A stretch of 64,000 nucleotides of DNA, taken from assembly GCA_937967325.1 (NCBI GenBank), contig CALBSQ010000193.1, positions 51,932 to 115,931 of the forward strand, in the 5' to 3' direction. This document shows, one piece after another, positions 1 to 8,204 of the stretch (position 1 is its first letter; each line of letters begins with the position of its first letter). A model generated the notes under the pieces. It had not been told where the DNA came from and did not search any database. It saw only the letters and a list, made by a program, of their open reading frames with translations. The stretch is from an uncultured Chloroflexota bacterium. Lineage in GTDB: Bacteria; Chloroflexota; UBA4733. The position numbers were made by a program, and so were the translations under genes.

Positions 1-1239
1 CAGGAACTCCTCGGGATCGGCCGGGTGGGCAAATGCCAGCGCCGTGCTGGAGTGGAGGAGGTACACTGCGCCAACGGCCGCCAGGGCCAGACCGATCTTG
101 CCGGGAAGCCGCGCCCGACCCTGCCACAGTGCTTGCGCACCGATGCCCGCCAGGAACAGCAGTGGCAGCATGACGTGCAAGAGCAGCCAGGGCATCTTCT
201 CCCCGGCCCAAGAATACAAGATCAGGCCCAGAACAAATGCCCAGACGAGGAACAGCCGGAGCAGCGTGGGCCGTCGAAACACGGCAACGAGGCCAACAGC
301 GCCGAGAATGACCTCCGGCCAAGCGTATGCGGTGAGCAAGACCAGGTAGTAGTACCACGGCTCGTTGCCCCGCTGAACTGGCTGCTGCGCCAGCCAGTAC
401 TGAATGCTCTTGACGAGGCCGTCCTGCAACCCGTGGGGGTTTGTGAAGAAGGTGGTGAACAGTACGGTGAATACACCAACGAACGAGGCAGCTCCCCACA
501 GCCAGGCGTCGGCGCCTACCGATCGAACGGCGCTGATGAGCGGCGCGTCGGCTGCCCGGCGGCCCGACGCGCGACCTTCCCACAACTGTAGGGCCAGCGC
601 GACCAGGAAGAAGGCGCCCGCAACGAAGACGGTAATGTAGGTAGTTTCCTTGGTGGCGAAGCCGGCCGCCAAAAGGCCGAGAATGAGCGCCGGCTGCCAC
701 GGGCGAGGACGCTCCAGAAACCTGAAGGTTGCTGCCAGAAGCGCCAGCGTGAGGCAAGCAATGTAAATGTCCTCGCGCGTGAAGCGCGAGAAGTAGAGGT
801 ACGCAGGCCCCAGGCAAAGGAGGGCGGAGGTGACGAATGAGGCGACGAATCCAAGCTGCCGACGAAAGAAAAAGGGCAACGCGACGATCGCCGTGCCCAT
901 GAGCGCCGGCGCCAGGCGAGCTGTGAAGTCGCTCGCCCCGAAGAGCAAGTACATCAGCGAGATCAGATAGAAGCGAAGCGGACCGTGCAACAGGGGATCA
1001 TATTTGTAGCCTCCACCGGTGAAGAGGACCCACGAAAAATAGGCGTCCTGACTCTCGTCGTGGTGGAAGGGCTTGTCGCCGAGTGCGACCAGCCGTAGCA
1101 CGAGCGCCAGGATCGTCAATGCCGCGAAGGCGAGAACCTGTCCGTCGACCTGAATCCCAGCGAGGAGCGGCCGATCGAGAGCGACGACGCGCTGCTCGGT
1201 CGATCTGGACCTTGGCGTGACCGGTTCAGCAACAACCAA
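1..1239 (-). CDS. Agl23-like membrane glycosyltransferase (TIGR03663 type), C-terminus beyond the window
   Basis: The frame is open for 413 codons from a TTG at 1239 to the window edge, so only the N-terminal part is seen. A TGA lies two codons upstream of the TTG and AAGGA lies nine bases before it, which fixes the start. After about 40 residues there is a membrane segment, then the motif HHDESQDAYFSW and TGGGYKYDPLLHGPLRFY. These are hallmarks of the Agl23 / TIGR03663 group of polytopic GT39-like proteins, which are linked to lipid-linked glycan transfer. Many hydrophobic helices follow, including the segment ending in WAGEKMPWLLLHVMLPL. Family members usually exceed 500 residues. The exact donor and acceptor are unknown. 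A minus-strand TATAAT at 1380-1385 is a possible promoter. Confidence 0.8.
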   Translation of the reverse strand, partial: MVVAEPVTPRSRSTEQRVVALDRPLLAGIQVDGQVLAFAALTILALVLRLVALGDKPFHHDESQDAYFSWVLFTGGGYKYDPLLHGPLRFYLISLMYLLFGASDFTARLAPALMGTAIVALPFFFRRQLGFVASFVTSALLCLGPAYLYFSRFTREDIYIACLTLALLAATFRFLERPRPWQPALILGLLAAGFATKETTYITVFVAGAFFLVALALQLWEGRASGRRAADAPLISAVRSVGADAWLWGAASFVGVFTVLFTTFFTNPHGLQDGLVKSIQYWLAQQPVQRGNEPWYYYLVLLTAYAWPEVILGAVGLVAVFRRPTLLRLFLVWAFVLGLILYSWAGEKMPWLLLHVMLPLLFLAGIGAQALWQGRARLPGKIGLALAAVGAVYLLHSSTALAFAHPADPEEFL

Positions 1240-1379
1240 TGTGATTCATCCTTATCGAGGAGCCGATCAAAACAGAGCGGGGCGCTTCCCGGCATGCAGC
1301 GTCGCCGCCTCACCGAAACAGCAGCTTCGACCGCGCAACTATAACTCTCGCTTTAGCCCTGGGCCAATGGTCAGCTTCC

Positions 1380-1385
1380 ATTATA
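1380..1385 (-). promoter_or_regulatory. Possible -10 box for the Agl23-like gene
   Basis: The minus strand reads TATAAT here, about 140 nt upstream of the TTG start at 1239. No good -35 hexamer lies at the usual distance, so the call rests on the -10 match alone. The rest of the spacer 1240-1489 shows no other clear feature. Confidence 0.35.
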
Positions 1386-1489
1386 GAGCACGTCAGAGGC
1401 GAAGATTGCCTACCTGCCCGCCCGGGGACAGCCCATGTCCGCAAGAGCGCCAGCGCGGGTTGGGTGGCATCCAGCTCAGTAATAGGTGA

Positions 1490-2755
1490 TCAGTCCACCT
1501 TCTCGATCTTCGCGCCCAGTGAGCTGAGTCGCGCCACGATGTCCTCGTAGCCGCGCTCGACGCGCTCGGCGCCGCGAATCTCGCTGGCGCCCTCGGCGCT
1601 GAGACCAGCCAGCAGCAGCGCCATCCCCGCGCGCAAGTCGGGCCCGTCCACTCGCTCGCCGTGGAGGGGAGTCGGTCCAGTGACGACGCAGCGATGGGGG
1701 TCGCACAGCACGATGTTCGCGCCCATCGCCACCAGGCGATCAACAAAGAACATGCGCGACTCGAACATCCAGTCGTGGATGAGCGTTGTGCCTCGACACT
1801 GCGTCGCCAGCGTAATCATCGGCGAGATCAGGTCCGTCGGAAAGCCCGGCCAGATATTCGAATCGATCTTCCTCGTGCCTACCATGTCACCCGGCTCGAC
1901 GTGGAGGCAACAACGGCATTCGCCCTTGAACTGCAGCCGCAGCCCCATGCGGTCGAGGATCAGACCGATCATCTCCAACTGCTCTGGATTGACGCCCTCA
2001 ATGTCGATGCTGCCGCCGGTGACCGCCGCGGCGATGGCAAAGGTACCGACATCGATGTGATCCGCTGCCACCGTATAGCTGGTCCCGTTCAGCGGTCTGC
2101 CGCCTTCGATGGTGAGCACATTGCTTCCGAGGCCGGAGAGCTCCGCACCCATCGCCTGAAGGAATCGCCCAAAGTCGACCGTGTGCGGCTCGCAGGCGGC
2201 GTGCTTGATGACGGTGGTCCCGCGGCTGGCGCAGGCAGCCATCATGGTGTTCTCGGTCGCGGTGACGGACGCTTCATCGAGGAAGATCGATGCGCCGACG
2301 AGCTCCCTAGCACGGATGTTGACGGCATCGCGAGCCGGCCGAACCGTTGCCCCCAGCGCCTCTAACGCGTCGAGGTGGGTGCCGATGTCCCGGCGTCCGA
2401 TGGCGCAGCCGCCCGGTCGCCCGATTTCGACCATCCCCGTGCGGGCCAAAAGAGGCCCCATAACCAGCACGGAAGCGCGCTCCTCCGCCACCAGGTTGCC
2501 ACGCACGCGATGTTCCCGAACGCCCTTGCAGCAAATGCGCAGCGTGCGGGTACCCAACCCCTGCACCTCCGCGCCGAGACCCTGGAGGATCTGCCCAACC
2601 ACTAGGACCGCGTTGATCAGCGGCACATTGTGGATCTCGCAAGGCTCGTCCGTGAGCAACGTCGCCGCCATCATCGGCAGCACGCCGTTCTTGTTGGCCG
2701 CCGCACGTACGGTACCCCGCAGGCGCTGTCCGCCTTCGACCCGGAATCCAGCCAC
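1490..2755 (-). CDS. murA: UDP-N-acetylglucosamine 1-carboxyvinyltransferase
   Basis: MurA transfers enolpyruvate from PEP to UDP-GlcNAc, the first committed step of peptidoglycan synthesis, in the cytoplasm. I chose the GTG at 2755, preceded by a GGGGGTG stretch, because it gives 421 residues and places the substrate-binding lysine of AANKN at residue 22, as in E. coli MurA. The PEP-binding cysteine is kept in GGCAIGRRD, at residue 117. The frame is open further to an ATG at 2854, but the extra 33 residues have no family counterpart. The C-terminus, with GPDLRAGMALLLAGL, is complete. Because the catalytic Cys is present rather than Asp, fosfomycin would be expected to bind. Confidence 0.95.
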   Translation of the reverse strand: MAGFRVEGGQRLRGTVRAAANKNGVLPMMAATLLTDEPCEIHNVPLINAVLVVGQILQGLGAEVQGLGTRTLRICCKGVREHRVRGNLVAEERASVLVMGPLLARTGMVEIGRPGGCAIGRRDIGTHLDALEALGATVRPARDAVNIRARELVGASIFLDEASVTATENTMMAACASRGTTVIKHAACEPHTVDFGRFLQAMGAELSGLGSNVLTIEGGRPLNGTSYTVAADHIDVGTFAIAAAVTGGSIDIEGVNPEQLEMIGLILDRMGLRLQFKGECRCCLHVEPGDMVGTRKIDSNIWPGFPTDLISPMITLATQCRGTTLIHDWMFESRMFFVDRLVAMGANIVLCDPHRCVVTGPTPLHGERVDGPDLRAGMALLLAGLSAEGASEIRGAERVERGYEDIVARLSSLGAKIEKVD

Positions 2756-2887
2756 CGCCCACCCCCTGCGCGCCACTACCGCTGAGTAAGGTAGCACCGG
2801 ACGTGACTGTCCGGCAATGCCGCGGACCCTTTTGGCGTCAGGCGCAAGTTTCACGCTGGCGAATGCAGGGGGCGCTCCTTGCGCGGG

Positions 2888-3025
2888 ACCGCCCGACGCT
2901 GAACCGTCGGGCTAACAGATTTAGCCCGGCTGAAGCCGGCTGGCGGCGTTTGCCACTGCGAACGGCGATCTTAGCCGCCTTTGGGCGGGTTTAAACTGTT
3001 AGCCTGCTGGTTCAGCAGGCGCACT
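2888..3025. repeat. Composite palindromic repeat at the 3' end of the SAM hydroxide adenosyltransferase gene
   Basis: Several short hairpins follow each other: CCCGAC/GTCGGG with a GCTGAACC loop, GCCCGGC/GCCGGC, CCGCC/GGCGG, and CCTGCT/AGCAGG with a GGTTC loop. The outer parts, GGCTAACAG near 2910 and CTGTTAGCC near 2997, are inverted copies of each other. The neighbouring gene reads through part of it and takes its stop codon inside it (2971-2973). A related hairpin pair sits at 43758-43815. Confidence 0.7.
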
Positions 3026-3825
3026 GGGGCGCCGGGACCAATACCAGTTTCCCGCGCGGCGTTGCCGTTGCTGATGGCGACCTCCAGCAGTCCAGATCCC
3101 CCAGCCAGCAAGAGCAGGGGGCGATCCCCGCCGCCGTCCTGCACCAAGCGTCCGTCGCCGTAGGTCCGCACCGGCAGCAACGCTCGCTCGCCGATCCAGG
3201 CCGCCACGATGCCGCGCTCAACCCCCTGATGCCAGTACGCGGTAGCGCGCAGATTGGTCACCAGGTTGCCAAAATGATCTGCGCAGAGCACCGTGCCGGC
3301 CGTTTCTCCTAACGCTACGTCACCTAGCTGCAGGTCGCGCTGGGGCGACGGCGGCGTGGCCGGCGTCCCCAGGTCTCCCGCCGGAACTCCGTTGGCCAGG
3401 TGCGCCGCGATAGGAGCAAAGATATCCCGTGCATGAAAGGTCTGCGAGACAGGCGATAGCCAGTAGCGCGGCTGGTCCAGCAGCCAGCAGCCCTCCAGAC
3501 TCTCCGGCGGCGCGATCAGACTGAAGAGGCCATTGTCCGGACCGACGAACCACTGGCCGTTAGCGCGCAGCACCAAAGGACGCCGATCCGTGCCCACGCC
3601 GGGGTCTATCACGGCCAGATGCACGGTACCGGGCGGGAAATGCGGACAGGCGGAAAACAGCGCCACCGCCCCGGCCCGCACGTCTTGTGGTGGAACGCCG
3701 TGCGTCAGGTCGATCACGCGCGCTGCCGGCGCGACGCGAGCAAGCACTCCGTGTACCACGCCGACGTAGGTATCCTGATGTCCGAAGTCGGAAGTGAACG
3801 TGATCGTCGCGGCCACAACTGGCAA
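2971..3825 (-). CDS. SAM hydroxide adenosyltransferase family protein (DUF62)
   Basis: This 284-residue protein belongs to the duf62 / SAM hydroxide adenosyltransferase family, which hydrolyses SAM to adenosine and methionine and is related to bacterial fluorinase. Family motifs are visible: TFTSDFGHQDTYVGVVHG near the N-terminus, VIDLTHGV, HLAVIDPGVGT and FVGPDNGLFS. The start is TTG at 3825, immediately after the TAG of the upstream membrane-protein gene, so translation is probably coupled; a GTG at 3816 is an alternative. The last residues, NSLNPPKGG, are encoded by the palindromic repeat downstream and are probably not native. It follows mnmA and the small membrane-protein gene in one run. 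Confidence 0.88.
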   Translation of the reverse strand: MPVVAATITFTSDFGHQDTYVGVVHGVLARVAPAARVIDLTHGVPPQDVRAGAVALFSACPHFPPGTVHLAVIDPGVGTDRRPLVLRANGQWFVGPDNGLFSLIAPPESLEGCWLLDQPRYWLSPVSQTFHARDIFAPIAAHLANGVPAGDLGTPATPPSPQRDLQLGDVALGETAGTVLCADHFGNLVTNLRATAYWHQGVERGIVAAWIGERALLPVRTYGDGRLVQDGGGDRPLLLLAGGSGLLEVAISNGNAARETGIGPGAPVRLLNQQANSLNPPKGG

Positions 3826-4077
3826 CTACAGTCGCAAGACGGAGGCAACGACCAGCAGGGCAACGGCAGTCACCGAGCTCTCCACGACCGGCACCTCACC
3901 GAGGCCCAAACTGGTCCAATGATGGTACGCGGCGATGACGAAGCCGCCGAAGAAACCCGCGACGGAAAAGGCCCAGTAGAGCCACAGACGGTGGCCCGTC
4001 TTCCCCATGACCAGCGCATAGGCCAGCGCATAGATGCTGGCCAGGAGGAGGCTAACGATGATGGCTGGCAGTTCCAC
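3826..4077 (-). CDS. Small membrane protein of unknown function
   Basis: This 83-residue protein has about three hydrophobic segments (roughly residues 5-23, 30-49 and 64-81) and few charged residues. I do not recognise a family. It starts with ATG at 4077, 12 nt after the mnmA stop, and its TAG is directly followed by the TTG of the SAM hydroxide adenosyltransferase gene. The tight packing supports a real gene in a three-gene operon. Function is unknown. Confidence 0.65.
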   Translation of the reverse strand: MELPAIIVSLLLASIYALAYALVMGKTGHRLWLYWAFSVAGFFGGFVIAAYHHWTSLGLGEVPVVESSVTAVALLVVASVLRL

Positions 4078-4089
4078 AGCGGTTACCGA

Positions 4090-5163
4090 TCAGCCAGACA
4101 CATCCCCAGCGCCGATCACTTCCTCGCCGCGATAAAAGACGGCCGCCTGCCCCGGCGCGACGCCTCGGAGCGGTCGATCCAGTGTCACCAGAGCCTCATC
4201 GCCGGGCAACGGCTCCAGCATGCCGGCCTGCTCCGGTGCGTGCGCTCTCACCTGGACGGCAACGGGCGCTGGTCCAGACGGAGAGGCGCCCGCGGTGTAG
4301 TGCATGTGACTTGCCCGTAACTGACGGCGCTCCAATCGCTCCGCTTCTCCGACAACGACAGTGTTGCTCACGACATCGAGGCGCGTCACGAAGAGGGGAC
4401 GCGGCCCGGCAACACCGAGACCCTTGCGCTGCCCGACGGTATAGTCGATCAAGCCGGTATGACGTCCTATTACGTGGCCGTCCTCGTGGCGGATCTCACC
4501 CGCCGCGACCTGCCCCGGAATCTGCCGACGCAGGAAATCGCGATAGGTGCCGGCGGTGACAAAGCACAGCTCCTGACTTTCCGGCTTCGCGGCAATCTCG
4601 ATGCCGAACCCGGCGGCCAGCTCCCGAACCTCCTTCTTGGTGTAACTGCCAAGGGGAAACAGGCTATGACTCAACTGCGCCTGGTTGAGCCGGCAGAGCG
4701 CATAGGACTGATCTTTTTGCCGGTCCACCCCACGTAACAGCCGAACTGGTCCGTCGGTCGTTGCATCCAGCCGGGCATAGTGACCGGTCGCCACGTAGTC
4801 CGCTCCCAGCGCCAGAGCACGCGTTAGCAACGCATCGAACTTGATGTACTGATTGCAGCGCACACAAGGGTTTGGCGTATTTCCCGTCGTGTATGCGGTT
4901 ACAAAACTGTCGACAATCTGCTGCTTGAAGCGCTCCTCCACGTTCAGTACATAGTGCGGCGCATCCAGCACATCGCAGACTCGGCGAGCATCTTGCACTG
5001 ACTCCAGGGAGCAACACCGGTTTTCCCGTGTCGCGCCGGGACCATGCTCCTCACTCCACAATCGCAACGTGAGCCCGACAATGGTGTGCCCCTCACGGGC
5101 TAGCAATGCCGCGGCCACGGCGCTGTCCACGCCGCCGCTCATGGCCACGGCCACCGTTGCCAT
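4090..5163 (-). CDS. mnmA: tRNA-specific 2-thiouridylase MnmA
   Basis: MnmA activates U34 of tRNA-Lys, -Glu and -Gln with ATP and inserts sulfur to form 2-thiouridine. The 357-residue protein has the PP-loop SGGVDSAV at residues 9-16, the catalytic cysteine in NPCVRCNQYIKFD near residue 100, and the second cysteine in SQELCFV near residue 200. GQRKGLGV and the C-terminal barrel domain are also present. Length is normal. It leads the run mnmA / membrane protein / SAM hydroxide adenosyltransferase. The sulfur for this enzyme normally comes from a cysteine desulfurase; one lies at 36359-37516. Confidence 0.96.
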   Translation of the reverse strand: MATVAVAMSGGVDSAVAAALLAREGHTIVGLTLRLWSEEHGPGATRENRCCSLESVQDARRVCDVLDAPHYVLNVEERFKQQIVDSFVTAYTTGNTPNPCVRCNQYIKFDALLTRALALGADYVATGHYARLDATTDGPVRLLRGVDRQKDQSYALCRLNQAQLSHSLFPLGSYTKKEVRELAAGFGIEIAAKPESQELCFVTAGTYRDFLRRQIPGQVAAGEIRHEDGHVIGRHTGLIDYTVGQRKGLGVAGPRPLFVTRLDVVSNTVVVGEAERLERRQLRASHMHYTAGASPSGPAPVAVQVRAHAPEQAGMLEPLPGDEALVTLDRPLRGVAPGQAAVFYRGEEVIGAGDVSG

Positions 5164-5369
5164 CGTTCGCTCCGTACACCAGAGGCTAACGTTACATCCT
5201 CCTGAGCCCTCGGCACGACCACTGTACCACAGCCTAGCAAGGAGACTACATTTTCACCCTCCGGGTGCCGGCAGGCTCTCCTGCGAGCGCTGGAGACCTG
5301 GCCGGTGCTATCATTGGCACGGAATCGGGCGAGCCCGCCCTATGTGGTGAAGTCGAAGGAGAGAGTCAC

Positions 5370-5924
5370 ATGGCCACGCCTGTTCTTCGACAACGCCTTA
5401 GTGTGGCGGACTACGAGCGCTTGTTCGAGGCCGGCATCTTCGGGGACGACGCCCACGTCGAGCTGGTGGCGGGAGAGATCATAGAGATGAGCCCAATCGG
5501 CCCCGGACACGCCACCACCGTGAGGACGTTGGAGGAGCTGGCCCATGACTCCGTGGGAAGGCGTGCGACCGTCAGCATACAGAGCCCCATCCGTATCGAG
5601 CCCGACAGCGAACCAGAGCCCGACGTGGCGATCCTCCATCGGAGAAGCTACCGGGAAGCGCATCCAACACCCGCCGACGTGCTGCTGGTGATCGAGGTGG
5701 CCGATTCGTCGCGCCTGCGGGATCGGCGGAAGAAGCTGCCGGTGTACGCCGCGGCCGGCATCGCGGAGACCTGGCTGGTCGATCTGGTCAGCGAGACGAT
5801 CGAGCGCCACACCGAGCCGAGGGACGGGCGATACCAGCACGTCGCCACAGCAAGGCGTGGCGAGTCACTGACTTCAACTGTGCTGCCCGAGATTACACTC
5901 GCGGTGGACACCGTCCTCTGGTAG
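5370..5924 (+). CDS. Uma2 family protein (DUF820, PD-(D/E)XK nuclease-like)
   Basis: This 184-residue protein matches the Uma2 / DUF820 family, found in multiple copies in Chloroflexota and Cyanobacteria and thought to have a restriction-endonuclease-like fold. Visible landmarks are VELVAGEIIEMSPIGPGH, the core EPEPDVAIL followed by VLLVIEVADSS, and KKLPVYAAAGIAETWLVDL. The acidic residues in EPDVAIL and VIEVADSS fit the nuclease core. I chose ATG 5370 because AAGGAGAGA lies just before it; the frame is open further upstream. It stands alone between mnmA and the tRNA genes. Biological role is unknown. Confidence 0.85.
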   Translation: MATPVLRQRLSVADYERLFEAGIFGDDAHVELVAGEIIEMSPIGPGHATTVRTLEELAHDSVGRRATVSIQSPIRIEPDSEPEPDVAILHRRSYREAHPTPADVLLVIEVADSSRLRDRRKKLPVYAAAGIAETWLVDLVSETIERHTEPRDGRYQHVATARRGESLTSTVLPEITLAVDTVLW

Positions 5925-6030
5925 CTACCCGTAGTCACGCTGCAGCTGACGGATTCGGCACGGCCCCACGTCCCAGGACGCTCGACAGTACGGTACGTGA
6001 GCCGACCTCGAACTATGGTACAGTCTATTC

Positions 6031-6115
6031 GGAGAGGTGTCCGAGTGGTTTATGGTGCCGCTCTCGAAAAGCGGTGTGCCGAAAGGTACCGGGGGTTCAA
6101 ATCCCTCCCTCTCCG
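6031..6115 (+). tRNA. tRNA-Ser (anticodon CGA)
   Basis: The 85-nt sequence folds as a class II tRNA. The acceptor stem is GGAGAGG with CCTCTCC, discriminator base G. The anticodon stem is CCGCT/AGCGG with loop CTCGAAA, giving anticodon CGA. A long variable arm follows, and the T-loop is TTCAAAT. CCA is not encoded. It reads UCG codons. Confidence 0.95.
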
Positions 6116-6134
6116 CGCGTGCTCGCTGCGCGAG

Positions 6135-6202
6135 CGATGAGGAGCAGGGGGGCAGGGGCGAGCGGATTCTCCCTTGCTCCTCTGCCCCCCTGCTCCTCAT
6201 CG
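6135..6202. repeat. Perfect 21-nt inverted repeat between the two tRNA-Ser genes
   Basis: The sequence 6135-6155 (CGATGAGGAGCAGGGG followed by GGCAG) returns as an exact inverted copy at 6182-6202, with 26 nt between. It fills most of the 94-nt spacer between the two tRNAs. As RNA it would form a long hairpin inside a joint tRNA precursor. There is no T-tract, so it is not a typical terminator. Confidence 0.85.
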
Positions 6203-6209
6203 AGTCCCC

Positions 6210-6297
6210 GGAGGGGTCGCCTAGTTGGCCTATGGCGCCGACCTGGAAAGTCGGTATGCTCGAAAGGGCATCGTGGGTTCGAATCCCACCCCCTCCG
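6210..6297 (+). tRNA. tRNA-Ser (anticodon GGA)
   Basis: This 88-nt class II tRNA has acceptor GGAGGGG with CCCCTCC, discriminator G. The anticodon stem is CCGAC/GTCGG with loop CTGGAAA, so the anticodon is GGA, reading UCC and UCU. A long variable arm and the T-loop TTCGAAT are present. CCA is not encoded. The 3' end lies one base before the stop codon of the opposing DUF503 gene. Confidence 0.96.
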
Positions 6298-6298
6298 C

Positions 6299-6592
6299 TC
6301 AGAGAACGCTGACGATCTCCGTTTGCACGTCGGTCACGATGCCTTCGGTCAGATAGCGATCGACCACGTTCAAGGCATTAGCGATCAAGGCGTCCGCGTG
6401 CCTGCCGTCATTTGAGATTGTTGCGACGCCAATCGTGATGAGCTGCCACTGATCTAACGTCCCCACCTCCGCCGCTGCCACATTGGCCGCCTGGTGAAGG
6501 CGCGCCACCAGCGAGCGCACCGTCTGCCGCTTATCCTTGAGGGAGTGGCTGTACGGTAAGTGGATAGTAATGCGAGCCGTTGCAACGTTCAT
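6299..6592 (-). CDS. DUF503 (YlxP-like) protein
   Basis: This 97-residue protein matches DUF503, a small family that includes Bacillus YlxP, usually found in the nusA-infB-rbfA region and suspected to help ribosome assembly. The family pattern is clear: ARITIHLPYSHSLKDKRQTVRSLVARL, then a segment with AEVGTLDQWQ, then ATISNDGRH. Here it stands alone, convergent with tRNA-Ser(GGA), with its stop one base from the tRNA 3' end. The product is cytosolic, and its exact function is not known. Confidence 0.85.
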   Translation of the reverse strand: MNVATARITIHLPYSHSLKDKRQTVRSLVARLHQAANVAAAEVGTLDQWQLITIGVATISNDGRHADALIANALNVVDRYLTEGIVTDVQTEIVSVL

Positions 6593-6693
6593 GCGCTACC
6601 AGTGTACAACGTTCTCGCGCCCGGCGCGGCAATCAGTGTGCGCCGTTTTCTGTCCGCCGGTTGGCATTCGGGCCAGGACGTGGTACTGTCATG

Positions 6694-6969
6694 GTGGCCG
6701 TGCTACACGGGGCGCTGGTGGTGCCTTGAACCCGCAATCCACCATAAGGCGGGGTGGAATTCCCGCCGGAGGCCGTGAGCCTGCTGATTCTGACCCTCCA
6801 GTCCGGTGTTGATGGATGGGTCCCGCGCGGCGGAGCCCTGCGAACCCCGTCAGGTCGGGAACGAAGCAGCGGTAAGCAGTCCGCTTCGGGTGCCGCGGGA
6901 TAACCTATCCGGAGCCGGGTGGGGCGGCGTGGCAGTCGGGCCTCCGGTCGAAGGCAGGTGCACGGCCTC
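6694..6969 (+). ncRNA. ffs: Signal recognition particle RNA, large bacterial type
   Basis: The region reads as a large SRP RNA with Alu and S domains. The 5' end GGCCGTGC pairs with GCACGGCC at 6960-6967, closing the long helix. The Alu part has GTGCCTTGAACCCGC, AATCCACCATAAGGC and GGAATTCCCGCC, resembling the Thermus/Deinococcus type. The S-domain Ffh site is GTCAGGTCGGGAACGAAGCA followed by GCGGTAAGC, near 6850-6880. Exact ends are uncertain by a few bases. It guides Ffh-dependent targeting of membrane and secreted proteins. Confidence 0.93.
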
Positions 6970-6975
6970 ACCCAC

Positions 6976-7132
6976 GAGCCGTCAGCTATCAGCCGTCAGG
7001 TATCAGCACATAGTTACCGATGCCATGCCCAGCCCAAGCCGGCAAAGAAGCCCCGAATACCGATGCCGATTGGCCCCAAGGCAAAGACAGGTTAATCGTT
7101 GCTGGCGGCTGATGGCTGACGGCTGATGGCTC
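6976..7132. repeat. Heptad inverted-repeat element, copy A
   Basis: Left arm 6976-7007 and right arm 7101-7132 are imperfect inverted copies, each made of tandem seven-base units close to AGCTATC (variants AGCCGTC, AGGTATC, AGCCATC). The differences between arms are all transitions. The 93 nt between the arms resemble nothing else here. The left arm begins just after the SRP RNA, and the right arm lies in the last codons of the M48 peptidase gene. Confidence 0.85.
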
Positions 7133-8204
7133 GTTCATACATTGGCGGATGGCTATACCGCCACACCACCTCCCAGCGCGGCGGGGCTGGATCGGCCAGG
7201 CTCTCCTGCCCCAACCTGGCCAGCGCCGTCGAGAGCGCGCCAGGTTCAGAGGCTATGGCGCGAGCAAAAGAGTCCGCTCGGCGCTCGCTCCAACGGCTGA
7301 CCGCCAGCGCAATCGGATTGAGCGCCAGCGCGGCCAGCTCGAAGACCAATAGCCACAGGGGGAAGCCGGCCAGATTCGTCAGTGGAACCGCCGTGCCTAG
7401 GGCGCCGGGCGAGAACAGCAACGCCACGACGAGTAACGAGAACAGGGTGACCAGTCCGCCGGCAGCCACGCCAATCCAGAGATCGCGATGCGCATGGTGG
7501 CCGAGCTCGTGGGCGACGACCGCCTCAACCTCCGCCGCAGTGTATCCATCCAGCAGGCTATCGGCCAGCACAATGCGTCGGGTTGGTCCAAAGCCGAACA
7601 CCGCCGCGTTGGCCGCGGCGTACTTGCGACTCAGGTCGAACTCGTAGACCCCGCGCGCGCGTAGCCCACCGCGCTCCAGCACTCCATGGATTCGCGCTAG
7701 GATGTCGGCGCGTTGGAGCGGCTTGAAACGAAAGAACAGCGGCGCCAACAGCACCGGCGCTACCAACCCTACCAACAAGGAAACCAGCAAGGCCGCGACA
7801 CCGCAGACCAGCCACCACCAGCGAGGGAGGGCCGTGAATGTCCAGTACACGAACTCCAGGGCGATCAGGCCGAATGCCCCGGCGAGCGCCGCGCCCTTGG
7901 CGGCGTCACCCGACCAGCCTCGTAGCGTTTGTCGTAGCAGGCCATAGCGATGGGGGACAGCGTACCCTCGCAGCAGCGTCAGCGGCGCCGTCACGATCGC
8001 GTACCCAGTCCCAGCCACGACAAGGTAGAGAGCGACATCCAGCCAGGGAGTGCCGATCCGCGCCGCCTGAAGGGCAAGTCGGCCAGATATGCCGGACAGC
8101 CAGAATGCTAGCGGGAGCGCCACATCGAGCGCGGTTCCAGCCGCCCAGAACCAACGTCCCACACGGTGATAGCGTGATGCACGTTCGGCCTCGGCCGTGC
8201 TCAC
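7092..8204 (-). CDS. M48 family zinc metallopeptidase (membrane)
   Basis: This 370-residue integral-membrane protease belongs to the M48 family (Ste24/HtpX type). The zinc motif is VVAHELGHHAH at about residues 230-240, and the third ligand is in SRWSERRADSFA, about 80 residues later. Several transmembrane helices precede and follow the catalytic part. It starts at GTG 8204, overlapping the TGA of the upstream flippase-like gene by 4 nt, so translation is coupled. The C-terminal tail ISRQPSAASND is encoded inside the right arm of repeat copy A. Likely roles are membrane protein quality control or processing; substrates are unknown. Confidence 0.9.
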   Translation of the reverse strand: MSTAEAERASRYHRVGRWFWAAGTALDVALPLAFWLSGISGRLALQAARIGTPWLDVALYLVVAGTGYAIVTAPLTLLRGYAVPHRYGLLRQTLRGWSGDAAKGAALAGAFGLIALEFVYWTFTALPRWWWLVCGVAALLVSLLVGLVAPVLLAPLFFRFKPLQRADILARIHGVLERGGLRARGVYEFDLSRKYAAANAAVFGFGPTRRIVLADSLLDGYTAAEVEAVVAHELGHHAHRDLWIGVAAGGLVTLFSLLVVALLFSPGALGTAVPLTNLAGFPLWLLVFELAALALNPIALAVSRWSERRADSFARAIASEPGALSTALARLGQESLADPAPPRWEVVWRYSHPPMYERAISRQPSAASND

